Shown: positions 45,794-57,832 of the stretch, one piece after another
Numbering within the stretch: position 1 is the first letter of the stretch
Layout: every line of letters begins with the position of its first letter
Position numbers and translations under genes: made by a program
Source: Cephalotrichum gorgonifer
Taxonomy: Eukaryota; Ascomycota; Sordariomycetes; Microascales; Microascaceae
Length of the DNA: 64,000 nt
Reading direction: 5' to 3'
NCBI GenBank assembly: GCA_900312665.1
Contig: ONZQ02000006.1
Span: 701,981-765,980, forward strand
Notes under the pieces: model-generated
Told to the model about the DNA's origin: nothing
Database searches by the model: none
The model's input: only the letters and a program-made list of their open reading frames with translations

Positions 45794-47928
45794 ATGTACC
45801 ATTATGCGCGATCCTTGATTCGGACACTCGTTAGACGGCCGGCTTGTTATAGACCTAGACCTCACTCGGCCGACCCCCACGGCTTCATCTTCTTCCCCTC
45901 CTCCCCCTCGAAGGCTTTCGGCGGGACCGCGTCCGCGTCCCCTTATATGCATAGAATGGCATCCACGCTACCGAACCTGCCCCTCTTCGACGCAATTGCC
46001 CGCCACGATCCGAACTCTGCTGCAGTGATACACTCCGCGTCCGGCCGGACCTTCAGGTACGGGGAGCTGCTTGGCGACGTTTGCAGGACCAGGAACAGGT
46101 TGCGGGAGGCGGCGGGGAGGGAGGACCTCGGCGGCGACAGGATCGCGTTCCTAGTCGAGAACAGCTATGACTACGTAGGTGAGCAATTCATAGAAAATAT
46201 TGGTCTTGAGGGCCGCTTCCCACCTTCACCTTTCCCCTCCCCCTCCAATCCGGCGGCGGGATGCTGCTGTTGCTTCAATCTTTTGCTTTCCCCCCGTTGG
46301 AAAAGCACCGGCCTGGATTATTGACGTCTTCCCTGTGCCATCTACCTAGTGACTCTCCTCGCCATCTTGGCCGCGCGCGCGATTGCGCTCCCACTCTCGG
46401 CCGGCTTCCCCGCGGCGGAGCTACAGTATATCCTGAACCAGTCCGAAGCGAGCCTGCTTGTGTCGTCTGCGAAGTTCGCAAGCAAGGCAAACGAAGTCCT
46501 AGCCACAGATCTATCGTCGAAGCCGGCGGTGCTGCATCTTGAGAAGCTCCTGGGAGGTTCTCCTCATGAGCAGGTCCTGTTAGAGGGCGAAGATGCGGGG
46601 CAGGCGGCTATGATGCTCTACACTTCGGGGACGACGAACAGACCAGTAGGCTACCCCCCCTACCCCCTTTCCTTTTCTTTTTCTTTGTCTCGCGAGTGGA
46701 CGTGTTATATATCCCAGTATTAATCCGGATTTAGAAAGGAGTATTACTCCCCCAGTCCGTCCTGACCGCACAGTCCAAGTCCCTAGCTGAGGCGTGGAAA
46801 TACTCGTCCGCGGACCACCTCCTCCACGTGCTGCCCCTCCACCACATCCACGGGACCGTCAACGCCATCCTAACCCCCCTCCTCGCCGGAAGCACGATCG
46901 AGTTCATGTTCCCCTTCAACCCGGACAAGGTCTGGCGCCGCCTCGCCGCGCCCTTCGCCCCCCAGGACGGCACCACCACCCCCACACCCGCAAAGGAGAA
47001 GATCACCTTCTTCACCGTCGTGCCAACCGTCTACAGCCGCCTCCTCGCGACCCACAAGTTTCTCCCCGACGCCCTTCAGGAGCCCGCCCGCGACGCCGTG
47101 TCTCCCGCGCACATGCGCCTCAGCATCTCGGGCTCCGCGGCGCTCCCCACCCCCGTGAAGAAGGCCTGGGCGGACCTCAGCCGCGGCAACGTCCTCCTCG
47201 AGCGCTACGGCATGACCGAGGTCGGCATGGCCCTCAGCTGCGGCCTCGACTTCGCCGACAGGGTCGACGCCAGCGTCGGCTGGCCCCTCCCCTCCGTCGA
47301 GGCGCGCCTGGTCGAGCTCGACACCGGGCTCGTCATACAGCCCGGCGAGGAGGTCGACGAACGCGGCCGGGACCGCCAGGGCGAGATCCAGCTGCGCGGG
47401 CCCACCATCTTCAAGGAGTACTGGCGGAACCCGTCCGCCACGGCCTCCGAGTTCGTCGAGGGGGAGGACGACGGTGGGCGCTGGTTCAAGACGGGCGACG
47501 TCGCCATCCGCCGCAACGTCCCCTCGGCGGGCCAGAGCGGCCAGGCGTGGGCGAAGGGCCCCATGTATTTCATCCAGGGCCGCAGGTCCGCCGACATCAT
47601 CAAGTCGGGCGGCGAGAAGGTCTCGGCGCTCGAGGTCGAGCGCGAGCTCCTCTCCCTCCCCCAGATCTCCGAGGCCGCCGTCGTCGCCGTCCCCTCGGGG
47701 AAGTGGGGCCAGAAGGTCGGTGCCATCGTGATCTTGGATGCGGAGCAGGCGACGTCATGGTCTGCAATGGACATGCGACGTGCGCTGAGGGACCGGCTCG
47801 CCAACTACAAGATCCCGCAGGTGCTGAGAGTCGTGCAACATATCCCGCGCAATGCGATGGGCAAGGTTAACAAGAAGGCGCTCGTCAAGGAGGTGTTCGC
47901 CGAGGACTTTAGTGGAGACGAGATGTGA
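45794..47928 (+). CDS. AMP-forming acyl-CoA synthetase, ACSF3/malonyl-CoA synthetase-like
   Basis: Three exons, 45794-46178, 46350-46645 and 46735-47928, encode 624 residues. The adenylate-forming P-loop is YTSGTTNRPKGV (about residues 219-230), with the Lys codon directly after intron 2. The LPLHHIHG block, the ERYGMTE motif (about 373-379) and the C-terminal hinge GRRSADIIKSGGEKVSALEVE follow in order. The catalytic Lys lies in the IPRNAMGKVNKKAL segment. LPLHHIHG and the overall order match ACSF3/MatB enzymes that activate malonate or methylmalonate. The first 25 residues (MYHYARSLIRTLVRRPACYR) are Arg-rich without acids and look like a mitochondrial presequence. Met52 or Met55 could start a cytosolic form. 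It may supply malonyl-CoA to mitochondrial fatty-acid synthesis. The exact substrate is inferred; a general fatty acyl-CoA ligase is the alternative. Confidence 0.9.
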
Positions 47929-48494
47929 AGATGGTGTATATAGCATGCCAAAAGATTACAGGTATATAGACAAGTGTGCCCATTCTGGTCGGCGGCGAAT
48001 GCTGTCCCGTCCGCTTGGTCAATAGACGATCAACTCACGAAGCGTTTCGCTCGGACCACACGATGAATGTCAAGATCTCGTGATGCCAGGTATATTCTTG
48101 CTGAGAGTATTCATGTTTATTTTGGATATCCGGGAGCTTATGCTAGCTAGACCATGTGCCCGAGCCACCCTACTTCTTGGAGATCAAGGAGTTTAAAACT
48201 ACCCGGGGCTGGGTCAAATGATAGGATGCCTTCGTATTCCATGACTAGTCATAAGGTATTGTATGTGCTCGTGCCTCGTTCCTGAACTCCGGAATTTCTG
48301 CAGCCATCGATCGATACGGCAGGCTTCAGGACGAGCTTCGCTCCCCAAAGGGCGCTGTCATCATCACATTATCGCCATGCTGTACCAGACTATACACTTC
48401 CGCCTCCCACAGTCAAACTGTTTCGCGAACTTCCCAGTTCGTCCTCGCCTCGAGGGGGGTCAAACACGGGCACGCCGTTCCGAGAGATGGTATC
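47929..48494. other. Convergent 3' intergenic region
   Basis: Sits between the stop codons of the ACSF3-like gene (plus) and eIF4E (minus). It holds only short frames and no recognised RNA gene. Confidence 0.5.
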
Positions 48495-49413
48495 TTAGAC
48501 GGTGAACTTGGACTTAGCCCGGCTGCTTCCGGAATGTGCGCTGTCGGTGTGACCAGAGAACTCGACAGTCTCGGTAGGGGGGAGCTTCAGGATCTCCTTG
48601 AACCGGCGACCAATAGACTCGAGGACCTCCTGGCCCTTGGCCGGAGAGCGCCCCTTACCGCCGCTGACGTCGCCGTCGCCGCGGTTTGGAATGTGCTTCC
48701 CTATGGTACGAGTCCAAACTCCGATCCTGTAGAATCCCTTGCGAACATTGACAACGACACCCATGATCTCGCCATCCTCCTCGTCCTCCAGCGTCTCGCC
48801 AACAGCAGCAAGCATGATGTGGAGCCAAAGCGTGTCGATGTCGACATTGCCCTTGTTCTTGTACTGGTACGCCCACTTGCCACCGTGCTTGTTCTGGGGG
48901 TCCTCCCACTCCGGACGGACACCGTCCTTGAAGAGGTGGTAGTCGGACTTTTGAGCAAGCTCGGAAACCGGGACGATATTATTCTAGCGCGCCACACGAT
49001 TAGAATGGGAGCTATCATGGTGAGAGTGGACCAGGGTTTGGGGAGGCCAGGCTTACATATATGCCCCAGAATTCCTCAACCGAATCGAAGTCGATGACCC
49101 TCTTCAGCAAATCGTTCCAGTTCTCGCCCTTTAGATAATGGATGTCAGCAATGAGACTTGTGAAAAAAAGAAGCAGAGATGATCGGAGGGCAAAACCAAC
49201 CTTGCCACTGGGGGGCTTAGTGAACCACAAGGTCCACTTGTTTTGGAGCTGATGCTTGACGTTGAAGTTCTCCTTGTCGTGGAAAACAGTGATGACTTTC
49301 CCGTCCGCATCCTTAGAGGTGGACTCCCCGGAAGGACCGCTCGATGGCGATATAGGGATGGTCGAAAGATCAACCTGCTTGTCCATGTCGGCGGCAGGAG
49401 TGGCAGCGGCCAT
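48495..49413 (-). CDS. Translation initiation factor eIF4E, mRNA cap-binding protein
   Basis: Three exons, 49201-49413, 49057-49128 and 48495-48983, encode 257 residues. The cap-sandwich tryptophans are present: Trp75 (GENWNDLL) and Trp121 with Glu122 (RPEWEDP). Trp185 (RIGVWTR) contacts the cap methyl group. The dorsal Trp92 in EEFWGIY is the eIF4G-binding residue. The core opens at LQNKWTLWFTKPP, preceded by an acidic/Ser-rich 50-residue N-terminus. A Gly/Lys-rich insert (RGDGDVSGGKGRSPAKG) lies between the last two core elements and the protein ends in SGSSRAKSKFTV. eIF4E recruits capped mRNA to the ribosome in the cytosol. Intron 1 begins with GTTGGT, an unusual donor, but the junction SGK|GEN fits the family exactly. 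The gene is divergent from sin3. Confidence 0.95.
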
Positions 49414-50323
49414 GATGACTGGATTTCTGGCTGTGTGGATGTATTGAAGTAGGGCGTGGTGGAGAGGGTGATGCGGAGCAAGAGAAAATTATCGGCCGAT
49501 TAAGAAGTTGTCTCCGATGGAGAATCGAAGCGTTCGCAGGCAGATTTTGAATGTTAGGTCCAGGCAGCTGAGGGGCGAAGGGCAGTAAGGTGGACTGCTC
49601 TTGCTCGATAATTCGGTGGGAGAGTGTGTTGATAAGAAAGAGCGACTTTGCGCCAGGCAAGAGTCGCCGAGTGAAGGTAGTGCGTTTGAGGAGGTGGTGT
49701 GCTTGATGACTTTCAGATGCGGCAGGTTCTGGGTTTGACGATCGTCAGCGCAAGGCCAGGGTTGATTTGATGTTTTTAGTGGAGCCGTAAAAATAATGCG
49801 ATGGGCGTGTGAGGCGAACGCCGAGTGAATGAGTGTCCTGGATGATGATAGACTAATACACGTGGCACCAGCTGCCACCGACTATATTCCACTTTTGGGG
49901 GGGGCAATGGAGAAAATGTGCTGTCAGCAAGCAGCAGGTCACTTCTTGCGGGCAGTTTGCGGGAGGGTACAATTTCCCAAATAGGTTTTGGTCTAAAGTG
50001 GATGCGAAGACTTTCATAGTGACGCATTGATGGCTCCCATGGCATTGTTTTTACGATAAGGAGAGCAATCTTATCACCACGTGCGTGGACCCTTTATCTC
50101 CGCCAATCACGCCAGTGGTAAGCAGCCTTCCACCCCAGCCTCGACCGCCCTGGCGCTATTTTTGAATCTGCCGGGCCAGGACCTTCTGGTGTTCAGCCGA
50201 GCTTGCACCCACCCACCCACTCAGCCATCCTGAATCCTCATCCCGCACACCACAGAAGTCATTTCCCTTATCCTCCTACCTCCTACATCGGATCGCCTTT
50301 GAAGCATCAAGTCTCGGATCTCC

Positions 50324-50341
50324 ATGGAGCTCGCCTCCTAA
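50324..50341 (+). promoter_or_regulatory. Short upstream ORF in the sin3 leader
   Basis: ATG GAG CTC GCC TCC TAA encodes MELAS, 240 bases before the sin3 ATG and before a likely leader intron. If it is included in the transcript it could dampen sin3 translation. The transcription start is not visible, so this is tentative. Confidence 0.35.
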
Positions 50342-50375
50342 TGCAGGTGACAAACCCAACGAGCTATTCAATACT

Positions 50376-50486
50376 GTAAGTTCGCGCGAAACGCGGCCTT
50401 CTCATTTCTCCTGGTCAACCAGTCGCCGATCTTGTCCTGAGGATTCCCCTCTTCACCCCATCCACAAGCCGCTTTTACATTTACAG
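50376..50486 (+). other. Possible 5' leader intron of sin3
   Basis: Begins with a consensus GTAAGT donor and ends TTTACAG after a pyrimidine-rich stretch; 111 bases long, in the size range of this genome's introns. It is untranslated, so it is supported only by splice-site match. Confidence 0.35.
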
Positions 50487-50580
50487 AAAACCTTGCGCTT
50501 TCCGTCTCATTATGAATCACTTATAAAGATCTTAGTATTTAATGCTGACTTATTTAACTTGTTAAGAGTGACCTTGAAAC

Positions 50581-53500
50581 ATGAATAACCAACACCTCCG
50601 AGGCCCGCCCTCGTTCGATCGCGAGCGCGAACTTCTCGACCAACGCCAGCGTGCTGCTGACGACATGGCGCATCGCGAGCGCGAGCAAAGTGAGAGGGCC
50701 CACCGCGAACCCTACCATCCGAACGTTCCCCATCACAGCAGCACGGGATCGATCCCCATCCATCAGCCGGTCGCGTCGCGGATGCCCGGAATCCATAGCC
50801 CTAGCGGCCTTCTCGCCAACCACGGGTCTACAACCGCGGTACCACTCGGTGCGCCACCGTCCGGCCCCGTTCCGAACTTCGGTGGTCCTCTCCATGAGCA
50901 GGGGAATCGCCCACCCGTCCAACACGGAGCGCCGAGTAATACCGGGCCCCAGCCCCAGCCCCAACACCAGTTGTTCGGCCCAATGCCTCATACTAGCGGC
51001 CCACCGAGTGGACCTCACGGTGTCCCGACTGCCGTTCAGTCGCTATTTGGAGGCCCTCTACCGCCTCAGGATGGCCATGCGCCCGTACAGCAGAGCCAAG
51101 CCCCTGGTAGCATCCAAGGGCCGCCCCCACAACAGGCCGGACCTGGTCCCGCCACCCAGCAGGGCCAACAGCCCATCCTGAATGTGAGCAATCGCTCCAT
51201 CCTCTTCCGTTCCGATCAATTGTTCGACGGGAGCCGAGCGGACTCCTTTGTACCCTCGTATCCCTCGACAGCACGTTTTCCTCATACCCTTCCCTATCGG
51301 CCTTCGTACCATGTCACCACAGTTCCGTGATGCCCTCGCACTCGGCAGATGCTAATAATACCTTGCTCTCAATAGGACGCCCTTACATATCTCGACCAGG
51401 TCAAGGTTCAGTTCCACGACCAACCAGAAGTGTATAACAGGTTCTTGGATATCATGAAGGATTTCAAAAGCCAGTCGTATGTTGCACTGTTCTGAAGCCG
51501 AAACAATGGTGCCATCAGATACTAATACGAACCCAGGATTGATACCCCCGGTGTGATAAATCGAGTTTCCGAGCTGTTCGCCGGCCACCCGAATCTCATT
51601 CAGGGATTTAACACCTTCCTACCCCCCGGCTATCGCATCGAGTGTGGCGCTGGGAATGACCCTAACACCATACGGGTCACAACCCCAATGGGAACCACTG
51701 TCCAGTCTATCACTGGCAGGGCCCCCAACCAGGGAGATGTGCACGCACAGAACAGTGGGCGCAATCCCTTCTTTAGCCACCGCCCGGGTAGCTGGTCGCA
51801 GCAACCCCCACATGGTGGCCTCGACAATGAAGCCGGGTTTCCCAGCCACCCACCCCCAGGAGCACCAGGAATGCCTTACCAAGGCCAGGGCCAAGGGCCC
51901 CCATTCGAATTGGCAGGTCCTGGACAGCGGCCTGGGGGGGGCTCTGCCCAGATGCACAATGCTACCGCACCCGCTCCCACTCCAGGGCCACGCAATGTTC
52001 GCACACCAACGCCCTCCTCGGCGGCAGCCGCTGCCGCGACGGCCTCAGCAAACGGGGCCGCAGCCCAGCTGGCAAATCAGGAGAAGCGTGGTCCGGTTGA
52101 GTTTAACCACGCCATTAGCTACGTAAACAAGATCAAGGTATGCTTGCCCACCTTTCTGCCCTATATATGAGGCTATCCAGAGGCGACTAACAATCGGCGC
52201 TCTACACTCCAGAACCGCTTCCAAGACAAGCCTGAAATCTACAAGCAGTTCCTCGAGATCCTCCAGACCTACCAGCGGGAGTCGAAAGCAATCGCCGATG
52301 TGTACTCGCAGGTTACCACGCTCTTCCACACTGCGCCCGATCTTCTCGAAGATTTCAAGCAATTCCTTCCAGAGACGACAGGGCAGAAGACCACGCCTGG
52401 TCGCGCCAACGAAGATGGCACTCCGGCCCCTGGTGCCATGCTCACACCCCAGGCAAACGCTGTCGGTGGTCCCAAAATGCCACCCTTGGGGAGCTTTGCC
52501 CCGCCTGCGAGCGCAACCAAGGAGTCGAAGAAGCGTCCACGGAATAACGAGAAACAGACCCCGGCTCCCGTTGTGTCACCGGCGGAGGTCACGCCGACAG
52601 CTAATCGTGCCGTGGGCGTGCCAGCATCAAAGAAGCCGAAACTGGCCCACGGCAAGGCACTCACCTCTGACGCTCCAGCCATTGAGCCGACCCTCACACC
52701 TGTCATGCCTGAGCCGATCCCGCCCCCATCCGTGGCGGCCGCAAACCAGGAAGAGCTTGCGTTCTTCGACCGTGTGAAGAAGTACCTCGGTAACAGAACG
52801 TCCATGAATGAGTTCTTGAAGCTTTGCAACCTCTTCAGCCAGCAAATCATCGACCGCGATACCCTCTACCATCAAGGCTGCAACTACTTGATGGCTAACC
52901 AAGAACTCCTATCATTCTGGAAGACCTTCCTCCAATACGACCCGCAAGATGTCATTGTCGACAACATCCCAGCGCCTCCGTCGGGCAAGGTTTCCCTGAG
53001 CAATTGCCGAGCGTTTGGGCCGAGTTACCGCCTTCTACCAAAGAGAGTAGGTTTCATATAGTCCATCATAGGGTATGCGTTGCTAACTTGCCTTGCAGGA
53101 ACGGCTTAAGCCATGCAGCGGCCGTGATGACCTCTGCACGTCGGTCCTTAACGACGACTGGGCCTCCCACCCTACGTGGGCATCGGAGGATTCCGGGTTC
53201 GTTGCTCATCGCAAAAACGCATTCGAGGAAGGCCTTCACCGAATCGAGGAGGAGAGGCACGACTACGATTTCAATATCGAGACCAACCTCAAATGCATTC
53301 AGCTTCTTGAGCCGATCGCGCAGCAAATGCTCATGATGACGGCAGCTGAGCAGGATCAGTTCCGGATGCCCGCAGCCCTGGCCGGTCAGTCCATATCGAT
53401 ATTCAAGCGGGTCTGCAAGAAGCTATACGGCGATAAGGGTATCGACGTCGTCAATGATCTGTTCAGCCATCCGTTCAGCGTGCTGCCGATTGTTCTTGCT

Positions 53501-55474
53501 CGTATGAAGCAGAAGGACGAGGAGTGGCGGTTTTCTCAGGTAAGTCCCCTCAACGCCCATGCTGGTCAGGCAAAGAACACGATCTAACTTGAACCGTAGC
53601 GTGAGTGGTCCAAGGTGTGGCATACCCAGACGGAGGCCATGCACTTGAAGAGTCTTGACCACATGGGGATCCTTGCCAAGCAGGCCGACAAGCGGCAGTT
53701 GTCTGCCAAGCATCTGGTCGATGTCATCAAGACCAAACACGAGGAACAGCGCCGGGAGCGCAGCTTGAAGGGGTCCGCACCTCGACACCAGTTCCAGTGG
53801 TCCTTCTCTGACAAGGATGTCACTCTTGACCTACTGCGCTTGATGACTCTGTATGCCATGCACAACAGCCAACATAGCAACAGTGAGAAGGAGAGGATAT
53901 GGGACTTCTTTGTCGACTTCATCCCCGCGTTCTTCGATCTCGATAACGCGAAGGTCCAGGAGCGTATCCCGAAGTTCCAGCTAGACTCTGGGGAGGAGGA
54001 TGGGGATGAGCCCACGCCGCTGGAACTCACGAATGGCCGAAGTCGACGGAACGGGAAGAGGGGCGACCTCCTCCGAGGCGTCCTTGACCCGGGCCGCGGC
54101 ACAGGCAGCAAATCCCGGGCGTCGAAGGAAGATAGCGCTTCGGGCAGCAAGGAGACTACTCCCGAAGTCGCCTCCGGGAATGAGGAGGAGACACCCGAGA
54201 TCAACGACGAGCAACTACTCTCCGACACCTCGAACGAGCGGTGGATGTCAGCCAACCCCAAGCCTATCATCATAAAGAGCCAGGAGGATAGTGACCTGCT
54301 CGCATCGGATGATGAGCTGAAGGCGGACGGATACTTCCGGCGTCGCTGGTACAACTTCTTCTGCAACCAGTCGATATATGTCTTCTTCAGCATTCTCCAC
54401 GTTCTCTACCAGCGGCTACGGGAGGTGAAGGAGAGCGAGAAAGTCGTCACGGAATCGATTACCAGGGTCCACAGGCCCCGGCCAGCTAGGGACATTGGCT
54501 TGAGCGAGATGCCGAACCTCTATTTCGAGGCGACTGACACTCCAGATATGTACTGGCCAAAGGCCATGGAGCTAATCGAGGAGTACATCGTGGGCGACGT
54601 CGATGAGGCTCGGTTCCAGGAGATTATGCGCCACTTCTATCTGACGACCGGCTGGAAGCTGTATACGATCCAGGATCTGATCAGGACGCTCTGCCGGTTG
54701 GCTCTCACCTGCAGCGTGGACGGGAAGGATAAGGCGTACGATCTCATCAAGCAGTTCCTTTCGAGTCGGGAACGAGACGAGACCAGCTACCAGACCGAGA
54801 TCAGCGCGCGCAAGTTCGCGGAGAAGTGCGTCAAAGACGGTGAACTTTTCGTCATATGCTGGGTAGGTGTTATTAATGTCCAGTACCTCGAGGTAGAATC
54901 AGCATGCTAACCGTGGTCGTAATGTCAGGTGCCATCCAAATCGGAGGCCAGCGTCCGATGGCTCCAGCGCGATGAGACGACATTCTACATGGATGAGATG
55001 AAGCTCAAGCAGCGGTGGCAATATTACACTTCGTCCTACGTTCGTGTTGAGCCGACGGAGGGGGTCCCCAAATCGAAACTCTCCAAGGTCATGCTCAATC
55101 GCAATATCCCAGCCAACGAATCAGACTCGGACGATGGCAGTGTCCCCAAGCCGATGTCGTACGACGAGAACCTGGCGGTGAGCATCTGCCTTCGGTCGTC
55201 CAAGATGGCCTGGGGAGCCGGATCGTGGGAAAGCTACATCTACAACTGGCCGCCCGCGAAGAAGGAGAAGGATGCCAAGGCTGCGGAGACGTCGACGCTG
55301 TATCGCGCGTACAAGCTCCGGGAAAAGTTTGTAATGAATAACTCGTGGATGAAGGATCTCAGCCGGGAGGAGGTTGAGAAGCAGAAGGCGGATTATAAGA
55401 AGTGGGCGGAGGACGACACTGCCGTGGCCGGTGAGAACGCGGCAGAGGGTCGAGATGTTGAGATGAGCGGTTGA
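50581..55474 (+). CDS. sin3: Transcriptional corepressor Sin3
   Basis: Seven exons: 50581-51183, 51376-51476, 51537-52137, 52213-53046, 53099-53539, 53600-54862 and 54929-55474, encoding 1462 residues. Residues 1-200 are Pro/Gln/His-rich and disordered. PAH1 (from about 202) starts DALTYLDQVKVQF and runs into INRVSELFAGHPNLIQGFNTF. PAH2 (about 425-495) includes AISYVNKIKNRFQDKPEIY. PAH3 (about 615-680) includes ELAFFDRVKKYLGN. The histone-deacetylase-interacting domain follows with SYRLLPKRERLKPCSGRDD and TWASEDSGFVAHRKN. The Sin3 C-terminal domain starts at about 1000, after an acidic Ser/Glu-rich linker. Sin3 scaffolds the Rpd3 deacetylase complex and is recruited to promoters by DNA-binding repressors through the PAH domains. 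Introns lie at conserved points inside PAH1 and PAH2. Its 3' end converges on erg10. Confidence 0.96.
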
Positions 55475-56271
55475 CGGGGTTTATCCCAGTCTCCAAGGGG
55501 GCTTCTTTTCACGGCCTTGATTTTTTGCCTCGTTTCTGCTTTCTCTTTTCTTCTGCTTTCACCATGGTCATTCTGTTCTAGACGCCCTGTCTTTCCAGTT
55601 TCGTCGGCAGAAAGCGGCCTAGACGTAACAAGGGGCAAGGGGGGCGGCGTTTCCTTCGTTTCCTGTTTTCGAAAAGGTGTTTACTGTTTCGTTTCTCTTT
55701 TTCCGTGTGTGTTTTTTCCTTTCCCACCATTGACTCTCCTTTATAATCACCAGCTTAGATCTTTGGATCAAATGCCTAAAATTTCCGAGTGGACGGTGCG
55801 GGCACGCCGTAGTTCGTCGGCGCGGGGGGAGGGGGGGTAAGAGGGGGTAGGGGGGCTAGATGGAAAATGGAACGCGAGTGCTGTAGGATTATTGTGTGGC
55901 TGGGTTATTTGTTCTTTTTTTGCTCAGCGCGATATGATCAATATGAATCTAAATTTACCCGAAAAGATACGAATTGGAATGCATCTATGTATGTGTGCAA
56001 GCACGAGTAAGTGATCATGGCCGAGACTAGGTAGTTCGACAGCGTGAGATATGTTCAGTTGTTTATGTATTGTATTCTCTCCCGCTTGCACACTACCTCC
56101 GTATTATATTAGGAAGGCGGGCTTGAGCTTTTCAACACTCGGAGGAATCGGTCTTTCCGACGCTATATTTATATATAGTCCCTCTCATCCTGTTTCAGGC
56201 TTCCCCCTCGACCGCCCACCCCCTTACAGGTGAGCAGCACCTGGTGCAGGCTTGGCAGCCCGCACCTCATC
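55475..56271. other. Convergent 3' intergenic region
   Basis: Separates the sin3 stop codon (plus) from the erg10 stop codon (minus). It contains a G-rich stretch (55828-55858, several runs of five or six G) and AT-rich 3' flanking sequence. No gene is seen. Confidence 0.5.
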
Positions 56272-57832
56272 TCATTGCAGGCTCTCGATGACAATGGCCG
56301 AGGCGCCGCCGCCACCGTTGCAGATGCCGGCGACACCAATCTTGGCCTTCTTCTCGCGGAGGACGGTGGTGAGAGTGGTGACGATACGGGCACCGGAGGC
56401 GCCGAGCGGGTGGCCGATGGCGACGGAGCCGCCGAAGACGTTGACCTTCTCCTGGTCGAGGCCGAGGAGCTTCACGTTTGCGAGGGCGACGACGGAGAAG
56501 GCCTCGTTGATCTCGTAGTAGTCGACGGCGTCGGCGGAGAGGCCGGCGTGCTTAAGAGCCTTGGGGATGGCGAGGGCGGGGGCGGTGGTGAAGCGCTCGG
56601 GCTCGCGGGCGGCGTCGCCCCAGCCGAGGATCTTGGCGATCGGGGTGACGCCGAGCTCCTTGACCTTGGCCTCGGACATGAGGACGACGGCGGAGGCGCC
56701 GTCGTTGATGGGGGCGGCGTTGGGGGCGGTGACGGTGCCGCCCTGGGGCTTGAAGGCAGGGCGCATGGCCTTCAGCTTGGGGATGTTGAGGTTCTTGACC
56801 TCGTCGTCGCGGTCGACGAGGATGGCGGGCTTTCCGCGGCCGCCGGAGACCTCGATGGGGTGGATCTCGGCCTTGAAGACGCCGGCCTCGGTGGCGGCCT
56901 GGGCGCGCTGGTAGGACTGGATGGCGTAGTCGTCCTGGGCCTCGCGGGAGATGTCGTGGTCGGTGGAGCAGAGCTCGGCCGAGATGCCCATGTGGTCTTG
57001 GCTGAAGGAGTCGGTGAGGCCGTCCTTGAGGACGCCGTCGGTGAGGGTCTGGTCGCCGTACTTGGCGCCGGTGCGGAGGTTAGGGAGGTAGTGGGGGGTG
57101 TTGGACATGGACTCGGTGCCGCCGGCGACGACGATGTCGGCGGTGCCGGTCATGATGGTCTGGGCGCCGACGATGATGGCCTTCATGCCCGAGGCGCAGA
57201 CCTTGCCGATGGTGGTGCAGGGGACGGTGTTGGCGAGGCCGGCGCCGAGGGCGACCTGGCGGGCCGGGGCCTGGCCGAGGCTATAGAGAGGAGTGGTGTT
57301 AGTTGGAGGGGGTGGTGCTTCCACGGAGGAGGAGGGAGAGAGGTATGCGTAGGGGTAGGCATGTAGGGCTTGTCGGGTCCGGGAACATACTTGGCAGAGA
57401 GGACATTGCCGAAGAAGACCTCGTCCACGTCCTCAGGCTTCAGCTGGGGGACGCGCTCAAGAGCACCTGGGGGAGTGTTAAGTCAAGCGTTCGTGTTGGA
57501 CAGGCGGAAGAGGGGTAGGTGGGGGCGGGGTTTTCTCCGTACCCTTGACGGCATGGGAGCCCAACTGAACCGCGGTGAGGCTCGAGAGCGAGCTATAGTC
57601 CAACAATGGTTAGCAATGGCTTGTCTAGTTTGCTGGGACTGGCGAAGGACCGAAGTGGTGGAGGAGGAAGGAGGACGAAGCACGTGCGAGTGCGAGTGCG
57701 AGCGCGAGTGCGGGGTGAGATTGGAGATTGGAGACTCGGAATTGGAGATCAGAGACATCGTACATACCCCAAGAACGACCCAATCGGGGTCCTGGCGGCC
57801 GACACAATGTATACGGGGGGGAGGTTCGACAT
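56272..57832 (-). CDS. erg10: Acetyl-CoA C-acetyltransferase (acetoacetyl-CoA thiolase), cytosolic type
   Basis: Four exons, 57768-57832, 57543-57592, 57391-57466 and 56272-57280, encode 399 residues, the usual thiolase length. The N-terminus is VYIVSAARTPIGSFLG. The acyl-accepting cysteine is Cys92 in KVCASGMKA. The other active-site motifs follow: NEAFSVVAL, GHPLGASGAR with the catalytic His, and CNGGGGASA with the second Cys. The enzyme condenses two acetyl-CoA to acetoacetyl-CoA, the first step of the mevalonate/ergosterol pathway. The protein starts directly at the thiolase fold without a presequence and ends ESLQ, with no peroxisomal SKL-type signal, so a cytosolic location is expected. 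Three introns crowd the first 64 codons; intron 1 holds a GAGTGC/GAGCGC repeat. Third positions are nearly all C or G, typical of a highly expressed gene. Confidence 0.95.

Larger units (their letters stand above)
49414..50580. promoter_or_regulatory. Divergent promoter region between eIF4E and sin3
   Basis: About 1.17 kb separating two housekeeping genes transcribed apart. On the sin3 side there is a short upstream ORF and a likely leader intron, listed separately. No other gene is seen. Confidence 0.5.

Noticed and set aside
56230..57366. Open frame of 378 codons on the plus strand opposite erg10, rich in Gly, Asp, Val, Leu
   Set aside because: Composition is what reading NNC/NNG-biased codons backwards yields. 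It has no motif, and the thiolase on the other strand is unmistakable.
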